Assembly (NCBI GenBank): GCA_964020155.1
Contig: OZ026563.1
Coordinates: 2,415,940-2,479,939 of the forward strand
Direction of reading: 5' to 3'
DNA: 64,000 bases
From: Chondrilla cf. caribensis
Lineage: Eukaryota; Porifera; Demospongiae; Chondrillida; Chondrillidae
Position 1 is the stretch's first letter, and each line of letters opens with the position of its first letter. Shown piece after piece: positions 1 to 12,000 of this stretch. Under the pieces are notes generated by a model that was not told the origin of the DNA, did no database searches, and saw only the letters and a program-made list of their open reading frames with translations. The translations under genes and the position numbers were made by a program.

Positions 1-15
1 AAAGTAGCGTCAACC

Positions 16-3000
16 ATGAGCAAGGCGAGCTCTGGTGATTCAGACAAAAAAACAGGTAAAGAAATTGTTTGCTAATCTGCATCCATAAGGACGAGTTGAA
101 ATAATTCTATGTATTATAACTGTCCCTATTTAGTTCGTTTTGGCACTCGTCAGGCTCCACTAACAACACGTCTGAAGAAGATTATAGCAGATTACCCACC
201 AGGAGCCCAAATACTAAAGGTAGGTCGACGTTATTCTGATCCGGTATTATGGGGAAATAGCTATCATCATTCAAATCCGAGAATAACAATGTAATACAAA
301 ATAGACCACAGCCTCGGACACAGGGGTTAAAGTAATTGACATATAGTGCCACATGATGTTATCCCTGGCAAGGCGGGAGAGAAGAATATGTCCTTTGGCG
401 ATCTTGAAGCATCTTTAATAGTAGGCAGTAGTGGTTCGCAAATTATGAGTGGGATTCACCATTTTTTTACTGCCACAAATCTTCACTACAGACGACCATT
501 CTTAAGTATTCTTCTCCCCTACTGGTCACATTTCTGTTCATCGTATTCATTTTTGGTGGCAAGCTGCTTCATCCCTTCCTGATCTTCACGATATTACACT
601 CTACTCAATCCTCTTTGTGCCACGTTGTTTGCCATTTTCATCACGTGTGTGTCATTTAATTTTATTTTACTGTGTCACTATTTTATTCTATCTGACGGAG
701 TGAGTAGCGCACATCACAGTGCTCGTGTGGATTGCATTAACCAATGAAACTTCTATCATTAACCATTATTCGCCATTCTATTTGGTATAGGAGTTGATCC
801 AAAACGCTGACGATGCTGATGCTACAAAGGTAGCTTTCCTGATTGATCCAAGAACACACCCAAACGAAGACTTACTGATGGATTCTTTGTCAGAGCTACA
901 AGGACCTGGTCTCTTAGTTTGGAACAATGCATTATTTGAAAAGGAAGACTGGGACAATATTGGGCAACTGGATAAGAGTTCCAAGGAAGAGAAAATTCTG
1001 AAAGTAGGGCGATTTGGGATTGGATTCCAGTCAGTCCATCATATCACAGGTGAACACAATGTCAGCCTTTAAATAATGGAAACCAGAAGCTATTACTAAC
1101 AGATTCAAATAGTATGAATTCAATATGAGTGTCCATTAGAGTAATTTGTTTCATTATACGGAACCCTGGTTATACAGAAATGGAATACGAGGCACGGCCA
1201 CATTTGTTACGTATGGGATTCAGTAACAACTAATTCTGAAGGTGCTAAATAAACAGTAATTGGAAATACCTGTAAGGCTGCTGTATGGTCGGCCTCCTCT
1301 CCAGACCTCTCCCTACTATACAGTGGTCTGGCATAAATACTCAATATTTTGAATAAACAGAAAATTACCCTATAAAACACAACATGGCATGGCCCTGCAA
1401 CAATTGTGAAAAAAGTATGGCAAAGGCTCGGACATTATCAGATATCCACTCATTATAATTACCGAGTGGTTTATACCGCAAGGTTATCTGTTTCCATCGC
1501 ATAGGGGTGTCCAGAGTTGGCGCCCACTCATTTGATTAATTTCCGGGTTACAAAGTCTAGATTTTGTCCCATTTGTACTTTCTTTCGAAAGTCACAAGTG
1601 AAGTCGAAGTGCGAAATGGCGCAAGTGGACACCGAGGACTCCATTAGACTTCCGAGAGGCGATATGACGAGAAAAATGCTCGGTCGAAGGGACACCATTT
1701 AAAAAAAATGCCTGTCAACAATCTTGGGGATCATAGCGAAGCATAGAGACTTCCCAAATCCCGTAGGAAGTGAAACAAAAACATCTCTTCCTTTCCAAAA
1801 ATTCGAAACGGCATCTTGCTCTTATTTAAGACTTTTGTACCCCAGGTCCTGAGCAGTTTCATCGAGGAGTTTAAAAAAGGAGCAGGTTCCAACGAGCGTT
1901 TCAGCAAAGGAATATCCATGATACAAACAGCAGCCCTTCATCACATTGAACGCACCCAAATTCAGGTGACAACACGTGACATATTCATTAATATTCCCGT
2001 GTAAGCAATATGATTGGACTCTGGCGATCGGCGGACAATATCCAAGGAATGTGCAAATAAATACCAGACCCACTTCTCTGGGCAGAATAAAATGGCGGCC
2101 GGAAGTGGGTCTGGGAACGAGACTATGGCCGGCCATGATGACGTCCATCTTGTCAGCCATTTGCAAATAGTATGACGTCATGGCATGTGCGTGATTATCT
2201 GGAAGTTTTTCTTTTCTTTTTTTTCTTTCAAAAAATTACTGGTCCTATAATACAATATAATATTACTACCATTGCTCAAGTAAATATATGTACGTATATG
2301 TAGACTGGACCGTATTTCCATAGCAAGGTTCTGCACAAAGTGCACACCTAGTATTATTCATGACCATGATGTCATTGGTACTCTACAAAATTAATATGCA
2401 TTGACCATGGGGAATTGAGGAGTTAGCTGTGCCTCGTATTCCATTTCTGTATACCAGGGTTACGTATGTACATTTGAGATGGTGAACGACCATTTTGAGG
2501 GAAGAGCTAGAACACGAACATCGCATGGTGATGATCAGATTCTGTTTATGGTGGTAGGATAAGTAGGAGTCGGCCTCCTATTTTGGCTGGTCAAGACTGA
2601 AAGTGCCCATCAAGTTGTGAAATTGGCTCTTGTTAGGCATTTATTTTGGTATACAACGTTGTTTTCTGTCGATAGTCATTAAATATGTTCAAGGTTTTGA
2701 CTGTCTCCTTTTATGTGTTAACACAACTACAAAAATTGTGACCTCATTTGCAATTTTAACAGCCAATATTATTTATCAAGATCATTAACAGTCTATGATT
2801 TGGTGAGAGCAGTAACAGATTAAAATGAAAATTAGAACAATTATAGCTTTATACAGAACAAACTATAAGAAAAGAGGATTCTTAATACCCACGTTTTTAC
2901 AACATACATGAATTCATTATTGCCATTCTGTATTGTGCACTATATGTAACTACGGATATATAATTGGGAGTTTATAATTCTATTGTTGGAGTATCTATGC

Positions 3001-6000
3001 ATGAACTGAGTGAATAAGGCTCCAAATAAAGAATTGAGACATATAAACACTACGTCCTGTATGGCAGGAAATTTTGATGGGAATTATGTTCGGGACATTT
3101 CTGGGAATTCAGACTTCTTGAAGACAAAACTTCAAGTGTGGGTACCAGTAAAACACATAATTATGTATATAACCGTACATCATACTCGTACAGTATTTTA
3201 ATCAACCATTTCAAAAAAGGTATATTTCAATTTGACATTTCTTTCTCCTTCACAGATATTCCCATTATTATCAGTGGTGACACAGTTGGCATCATTGATC
3301 CCCATACCCACTTTATATGCGAAATGAAACCGGGAGTTGATTCAAGTCCTGGGGAGACATTTCCTCTCTGTGAGGCTAATCGTCACAAGGATCAGATCGC
3401 ACCTTTTGAAAATCTCTTTGGATTTACATCCGACACAAGCCACTACAATGGGACATTGTTCCGTTTTCCCTTCAGGAGGACCTCGTACTATAAAACCTTC
3501 TTAAGGAAGGAACTAAAGTCAAAGATTTCAGACAAAATATTTACAGCAGAAGAAGCTGTACGGGAGCTCTTTGATACACTCTGTGAAGAGGCCTCACATC
3601 TACTGTTATTTCTGAAATCCATAGAGTCTGTTGAACTGTACACCTGGGACCCGGCTGAGAAAAAGAAAAAAATGTTTCTTCAAATTTCTCTTTCAGATAG
3701 CTGTCTTCCCCACGTTCGACAGTTTCGCCAGACCTGCCAAAACAGTTGTCAGCTCAAGCAGTCAACCACCATACTGGCAACCTGTTGTGTGTGTCTCCTC
3801 TCGCAATCAACTCAGAAGCAGTTCAATTGGCTGTTGTGCAGCACTGTTGGCAGCTCTGATGCCAAGCTACTGGAGTTAGCCGCTAAGCTGAAGGTTACTC
3901 CGTGGTCTGCTGTTGCTGCTCCCTTGCCATTGTTGGTAACTGTGGAGTGTATTGCCGAATGCCACCTTGTTACCCCTCAAATGAATAGTGAGACAGTCAT
4001 GCAGACATTGTCCCAGCATTTCAGGACCCCTGCAGAGATTGCAGATGACTGGAGACCTCCAGAAGAACAACAAATCGGGTACCCTTTCTGCTTCCTTCCT
4101 TTGAAGGACCCCACAGGTCTTCCTGTCCAAGTCCATGGCTACTTTTGTGTTTCCAGCAACCGTCGTAGCATTGAATGGCCTTCTCCAGGTGATACTGGTG
4201 AGCAGGCTATTTGGAACCGGCACCTAGTTCAGACATCACTTGTGCCCTCATATGCCATTCTTTTGGCTGCAAAATCCTTCCTCTTCACCTACTCAAGGTC
4301 CCTGACAGGCAAGCTTTTTTGGGACCCATACTCCTGGTGGCCCTTGGAACAAGAGATACGAAACAGCCCTGTGTGGAGGGATATCCTCAAACCAGCCAAT
4401 CTCTTACCATTCATGCGTGGGCTCAAGCTCTTTTGGAGTCCCTCTAACGGTGGCCAGTGGATCAAGGGTTCTGATGCTGTCCTAGTGACAGAAGGTACTC
4501 CGCCTCTCATTGTTCGCTTACTGATTTCCTTTGGCTGTCCAATTGTGAATCTACCTATTCCCGTTAAAGAAACCTTTATCTCCTTGAAGGATCATCAGGA
4601 TGAACTTATTAATAAGGAAACACTTAACACCTTGAAGTATGTAAATGTACTCAAGGAAGTCACTCCGCAATATGTGCGAGAGCAGCTGAAAAATGTACCA
4701 AGCCAGTACCTGAGAGACCTTAAACTCCTTGTTGCTGTACTGGAGTACATTGTATCTGACCTCTCCAATGATTTTTCAGTTCTCGAAGGTCTTTCCGTCA
4801 TCCCAGTAGTTAACTTGGAATCTGCACCTGTATCATTTTGTAGGTCATACCCATCTGGGACCACAGAGAAAATATTCATTGTCACTGATACTGATGTGTA
4901 CAAGCTTCTCCCGAATCTTAAAGATAAGATGATTTCTCCTGATCTACCCAATTATCTTACTAGTATATTCCTGAAGATTGCTCGTTTGGAAATGTACACA
5001 TTAGTAGAAGCCACGCCAGACAAAATCTGTCCACAGCTTATCTCCGAATCAATGAGCAAGTGGATAGGACAGCAGTCACACAGAGTAATGTGGACACCAG
5101 GAAAGAATGGTATGCCTGGAAAGGACTGGCTGGAACTGCTGTGGAAGTGGATCCATAAGAATGACATGTCCTTGCTTCTATTAAAGGGATTGCCCATTAT
5201 TCCTATACAGTCAATAGATGTTGTTACATCATCTTCTCTGGAGTTGGTCTCAGCTGACTCAAATTTGCTCTGTTTGAGATGTACTAAACAGAGTGATAGT
5301 GTGTCGGAAGAAATGTACAGAATAGCACAAACTTTGGGGTGTACTCTCATTGACCACTCCAGCATCTTTGTACACCACACAGAAGAACTGGACCAGCTCC
5401 TCCCTACAATGACTCCACAATCGCTCCTCAGTAAAATGAGGTCCATGCCACGGATCATCAACAAAGTTATGTCTTTGGTAAATGAGGACAAGAATATCCT
5501 GAGGACATTTCTCTTTCAGATGCTAGTCCATATATCTCAAGTTCAGTTGCCTCGGGAACTATTAAACTTCTTGAAATCTTTACCATTTTTTCCCGTAGGG
5601 GTAGGTGCGTCGTCTATTTCCTATGTCAGCCTTGATCCTACTGTCATTTTCCCTCCTTATGACACCAGTAACTTTCCTAGTGATGTTCACTTTCCACCCA
5701 CAGTCCTCCGAGTTTCACCATCAGATAGGACTGCCTACAAGACACTGATAGAGAAACCAGAATCTTGTAGTCACTTTATTACTGAATGTTATGGACCATT
5801 TGCAATGAATCTCGCTTGTGCTATGAAGACCAAGGCCTTCATCTGGATATTACAGCAGTATCGTTCAACTAGGGATCACGATTTGAAGAAGTTTTTACAG
5901 AGGACAGAATTTCTACTTTCAATGGGTGGAGTTTCCAGAAGAGCTGACCAGTTGTATGATCCTGATGATGAGACACTGACTAATATGTTCTTCGAATCAC

Positions 6001-9000
6001 AGTCTTCCTACCCAGCGTCTGAATTCTGTCCTTTTCTCCCCGAACTAAGAGAGATTGGACTCCTGACATGGCAGGCAGTAAAGGGCGATTCAGCTGTATT
6101 TGAAATGTTTATCACCGACAGGGCACAAGCAATAGCCTCCCAGCACAGTGTAGAGAGGGCTAGGACAAGGAGTGAGAAACTACAGGACTATATGATCGAG
6201 ATAGATTATCTTTCTGAAGAAGTCAAAGCAAAACTGAAGGCTGTCCCTTTCCTTCCAGTAAAGCAACGACCTGCTGACATCAGTGTACCATGGTGTGGTG
6301 ATAGTTGTTTTGAAGCATCATTTCAAATGTATAATAAAGAACACATGGAGCTCATTTTCACTAAAGGTGTTGTTGCTGATTGCAAGTCAGAGATTTATGA
6401 TATCCTGCAGTTCCGCCCCTCTCCCGGTGTGGATGACGTTATCTATCATTTGAAAGCTCTGCATGAATGGGAAAAGGACCACAGTTCACTCCAAGAAGAA
6501 GACAGAACTTTTATTTCCAAAAGTGTGCATTCTGTTTACAGCTTCTTGGACAGGTTCATAAGGGGCATGTCTTCTGACCAGCCTCTGCAGCCTGTTACTA
6601 ACATACAGCTTGACAGTGTCTGGAATGAAACTACTGGAACTTTTGTACCAATCAAAAATTTGGCAATGAAATCACCCATTGGTATATCCTTGGTTCCTTA
6701 TCGTATGACAGGAAATGAAGTGCCGGTGTTAAGAAAGTACAGTCTCCTTTGGGAATCTCTAAAAATTCAAAAACTATTATCTGTGCAAGATTGTATATCT
6801 ATACTTGAAGAAATGGCTGTTTCTACAGAAGAGTTGAATAAAAAGATGATTGCTGGTATTATTCAATACCTTTATCAAAGCAATGAACTAAATGATGAAC
6901 AAAAAAGCAGTCTATTGTTACCTACAACAATGTCAACTCTTGTGCCCAGTACGTTATGTTGCTACGATGACCGTCACTGGAATGAACGTAAGGAGGGTTC
7001 TTATCTTCTCAAGAAGTATACTTTTGTTGACTCGCTTATTGTGTCACAGCCTTTAGCAGAATATTTTGGTGTTTGTCCAATATCCAATATGTTAGGGAAT
7101 CCTGAAATACTTCAAATAACGTATGAGGAAGAAGGTCAAATGCTTCCTGTTTCTCGAAGGATTAACAGAATTTTGACAGAGTACAAAGAAGTGAACGATG
7201 TGTTCAAGGAGCTGATCCAGAATGCTGATGATGCTGGTGCTACAGAAGTGAAGTTCTTGGTCGACTGGAGACAACATCCTACAGAGACCCTCTTCACAGA
7301 TGAAATGAAACACTGGCAAGGACCAGCACTGTATGCCTACAACAACAGTGTATTCACAGATGAAGACTTCCAGAACATCTATGTATTGGAAGGAGCCACT
7401 AAGAAAGATGATACAACAACAATTGGACGTTTTGGTCTTGGATTCTGTACCACCTATCATATAACTGATGTTCCAAGTTTTGTTAGCAAAGACAAAATCA
7501 TTTTCCTTGATCCACTTTTGAAGTACTTACCTAGAGACAAAGATGGAGGGGGGATACGATTTGAATTTTCAACTCAAAGTGAAGTAATAGAAGAATTCTA
7601 CCATGATCAAATGCTGCCATTTGAAGGTGTATTTGGCTGCAAAATACTCGGATCAACTGTAGAATACAATGGTACATTGTTCAGATTTCCATTTAGAACT
7701 GAAACACAAAGTGGTAGTGAATTAAGTCAAGTGACATTTGACAGCCAGAAGATCAAGGAAATGAAGGAGTCTTTTATGTCTTCAGCTAACCTGTTACCTG
7801 TGTTCTTACAACATGTGAAGTCTATTGAGTTGTGGGAGTTGGAGGGGAATGAGAAACATCCCCAGAATATGAAGATGGTGTTGTCTGTGGAACGTGATAC
7901 ACCTCGTTCAATCCAAGTACTACAATTGTTTAAAGACAATGTAGAGAGTGGTTCCCTCCCACTGTACTCAGCAACAGAGCAATTCAGTATAATTACTAGA
8001 AGGATGGACCAAGAAGGAAGTCCTCAAAAGAGAGCTACTCAACCTGCTTTCTGTGAGTCAAGGGAGAAGTGGATTGTAGCATCAGCTCTTGCCAGACCTG
8101 GTTCACAATCATGGAACTATGCCTGCTCTGAAAAACATGATGGACTTGTTCCTCTCACTGAGGTGGCAATCTCCACAAAGGGACAGTCAATGATTCCTAA
8201 CCTACGTAGTACAGGACGTGTCTACTGCTTCCTTCCACTACCCATTGTCATCAGTGATCTACCCTGTATGATAAACGGATGTTTTGCTGTTCCTTCAAAC
8301 CGTTGCACCTTAGAAGATCTGGAAAATGAGGATCGCAATGTGTGGAATCAATTTCTTATCAAAGAAGTACTTGTTGAAGCCTACCTGTCTCTACTGCATT
8401 ACCTAACAACCATTATACCAACAGAGGAAGCTATTTGGGTGGAATCACTAAATGCATACTACAAACTGTGGCCAATAGTTTGTTTGAGCCATCCTCTCAG
8501 CAAGGAACTGCATGAAGGCTTCTTGACAGCTTTAGAGTCCTGCAAACTCCCATTGGCAAACATCCCATTAGAACCAGGACGGTGGCTACCTGTCAATCAA
8601 GTGAAGATTTTAGAAGATTCTTTCTATGAGAAAGTGTTGTCACCCATTCGGAATGACATCCTGAAGGTACTGCTAGACAGGGACTACAAAGTTTCTGAAT
8701 TCACTCCGGACATTATTAAATCATTAAACACTCACTCTGTAGTGTCTATTTTCACCTTCTTCACATACTGCCATGATGTTCTGTTGAGTAATTGGGATAT
8801 GGACGATGCTGAATTGAGAGATTCTCAGCTTTTTTATGTTCTGAAACACTTCAAGGCATTGAAAGAAGGGCATGAATGGCTGGAAGATCTACTAAAGACC
8901 TCTTTCTGTGTCCCATGTGAGCCTGATGGTACAAGATGTCTTCCAACCACACTCATCTGTCCTAAAGGAATGCTTAAAGAGTTGTATCATGTGGAGGAGG

Positions 9001-12000
9001 GACGGTTTCCGCAACCTGAATTCCTCAAGGATGATGATGTTAAGGAGACTCTTATAAATCTCGGAATGTCTCGGTATGAACTGAGAGATGAAGATGTTGT
9101 TGAAAGAGCACATACAATTCAAATGCTACCACATGATCAAGCTCTAGAAAGATCCAACAGTCTCATCACTTACCTCATGTCTGTTCACTGTCGAGAACTG
9201 TTGAAAGCATATTCAATATCTGCTTCAGACAAACCTATACAGCACCCTTTTCCTGCACTATTGTTTGATGTTCACTTTTTGCCTGTTTTACAAAGACCAA
9301 AGGGTACATCTATTCCTTGGTTTGGAGACAATCATTACTTTGCCTCTCCAAATGATCTCAATTGTCCTTCATCTTCATACAAAACATTTACCAATGGTCT
9401 TGTTTTGGATTATGATGGTTCTGAGCTTCAAAAACTTTTTGGTTTCAAAGTACCAAGCCTAGATGATGTACAACAGAACTTTGAGGCCATAATCTGTTGG
9501 GCAGAGCAACATGGGGACAGTGTCATATCAAAAGCCGATACATTATTCCTTGATAACGTGATGCCACAGATCTACACTTATTTCAGTGATCCAGACTTTT
9601 GTACACTTTTGGATTCCAAGTACTTTTCAAATTTAGGCAGTCGACCTTGTATTTGGCAAAATGTGGAATACAATGGAGTACCGGTTTCAAAGTTTCTTTC
9701 TCCATCTCAAGTGGTTAGTTCTGAGGCTCATCTGAGAATCAGTTACTATCCATATTTGGTCAAGCTGAGCTCTGAAAATGAGAGATATGCAACTCTTTTC
9801 CATGCATTTGGCGTCAAAGAGTCTATTTCAGCTCAACAAATACCAACTGTACTTAAAAACATCACTGATGATATGGATAACACTCCTATCACAACTGCTG
9901 ATGGTCTATTGGACTTTGTTGTCAGTATTGCACATCTCTTAGCTCATCTTCCTGATTTCGACTTAGTGAATTTGAAAGACAATAATTATGTTATATATCT
10001 TCCTAATGAAGAGGGTATTATGAAGGAAAGTTGTCAAATGGCATATAAGGAAAGTGTAGCCTCAGATTCTAGTTTTTTTCCTGGTGAACTGATGAAAGAG
10101 TGCACACAGTTTGTACATTCTCAAATTCCAAAACAAGATGCTAAGTTACTGGGAGTTGAGGATTTGCTCTCCAGCATTATGAGTCAGTTTGAAGATAATG
10201 AATTTCTGAAAGAGGTGGAGTTTGGGCAACACGAGCATCTCTGTACCAGACTCAACAACATCCTGTCACAGTATCCGTGTGATGTATCAATATTCAAAGA
10301 GTTCATTCAAAATGCTGAAGATGCTACAGCCAGTGAGATAGCCTTTGTTATTGATCGAAGACATACATTTGGGGAAAGGTCTTTATTTGCTGCTGAACAT
10401 GACGGTTGGAAATCCCTTCAAAGGATGCCTTCACTACTTGTATTCAACAACCGTATGTTCAAAGAGAAAGATATTGAGAGCATTAAACAGCTAGGAGTAG
10501 GTGGCAAAGGAGAGTCATTGGACAAGATTGGTCAATTTGGGATTGGATTCAATGTAGCCTACCACGTCACAGACTGTCCCATGTTTGTATCATATGGAGA
10601 AGGTGGCCAAGCAGAGAACTTCTGTGTGTTTGACCCCAATTTCCACTTTGTCCCCAAAGCAACATTGCGTAGGCAACCAGGAGCAAGGTACATTATGAAG
10701 AATGTTGATGGAAGGAACTGTAGTGAATACTTTCAAGACCAGTTGTCTCCTTTTCTTGGAGACATTATTCCCACAGTGGCATCCACCATTGAAGGCTGCT
10801 TTGAGGATTATTCTGCTGGATGGCCTTCTGGGTTTGCTGTGTTTCGTTTGCCATTAACCAGATTAAAGGAATCATATCCTTTTGAGACTAAATTGAAAAA
10901 TGGGTATCCTATGGAGATTTCAGATCTCCAACAACTTGTGAACAACCTGAAATCACAAGCCCCATCAATGCTGCTATTCCTCAGTCACATAAAAAGAATA
11001 TCAATGTTTGAAATTTCAAAAGATTGCAAAATTGTCGAGCCTTGGTCTGTAGCTTCCAAACATACTGAGGATGGAGGAAGGATGTGTGCTGAATTTGCTG
11101 ACAATATGCAACTTATGTGTTCTACAATTTGCAGCAGTGAAGGCTTCACTTCTATCCCGAATAGCTTGAATGTAACTTACAATATTGAAACCAATATTTA
11201 CACAACTAAGAATTCCATAGAATCTGATAGGGAATATACTGTTGTGATTGGCACACCAGTGGAGACAGAATCACACACGTCTGCTCAGGATTCTGCAGAC
11301 GAGGAAAATCCCCCACTGTCTCCTTCAATTACCTCTCCCACAAATGATCCACCAAAATGTTGGATAGTTAGCAAACGTTTTGGGCTATCAGATATACCAA
11401 GTGATCTCTTGTACTCAGCAGGAGACAACCATCTCTTCCCAATAGCAGGTGTGGCTGTACCTCTGACAGACAATAGGTCAAGAGAAGAGTTCACTGGCAA
11501 ACTCTTCACCCACTTGCCCCTCCCACTGGAGAGTGGTATTCCAGCTCATATTAATGCTTACTTTCGGGTGGACCAGTCACGTGAACACTTGGAAAATTCA
11601 GGATCTGGAAAGAGAACTCATTTAAAGGACTGGAACAAGACTTTAACTCAGCAGGTTGTGTCTCGAGCATATTTGGAGGCATTACTGAAGTGTAGAGAGT
11701 TTGTTCTGAAGGACGATGTGAGCTCTGTACAGTGGTTCTACAAACTGCTCTTAACCGACAGTGTACAGGGATCATTATTAATATTTGATGATTTGAGCTT
11801 CAAAGATGTGATATATCAACTACTTCTTGAAAGTGAAGCTCAAGTACTGCTAGCTGATGAACTAGAACCAAAGGATTCTGAAATGAAGTGGCTAGCATTG
11901 ACTGCAAACCAGAAGAATTCTAAAAAAGGATGGTTCTTTGATGGTCATGAAGATATCAGAAAGGTCTTGCTCTCTCTAGGAGTACAGATCACAGTAGCTC

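Larger units (their letters stand above)
1050..3255 (+). other. Intron 3 of copy 1
   Basis: This intron is 2.2 kb against 1.4 kb in copies 2 and 3. It ends in a good polypyrimidine tract, TTTCTCCTTCACAG. Bases about 1458-2350 are absent from the other copies. The rest aligns with copies 2 and 3. No coding sequence recognised. Confidence 0.6.

Noticed and set aside
1822..2181. 119-codon minus-strand frame in the copy 1 insertion
   Set aside because: It has no transposase or other known motif and overlaps a hairpin; likely chance.
3138..3255. Upstream ATG at 3138 as the start of the copy 1 giant protein
   Set aside because: These codons read intron sequence. A clear TTCACAG acceptor at 3255 and three upstream exons supply the conserved N-terminus, as in copies 2 and 3.
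4952..5491. 179-codon antisense frame within the giant exon (also 27468-28007 and 54942-55481)
   Set aside because: It lies wholly opposite a well-supported coding exon and shows no recognisable domain; conservation follows from the sense strand.
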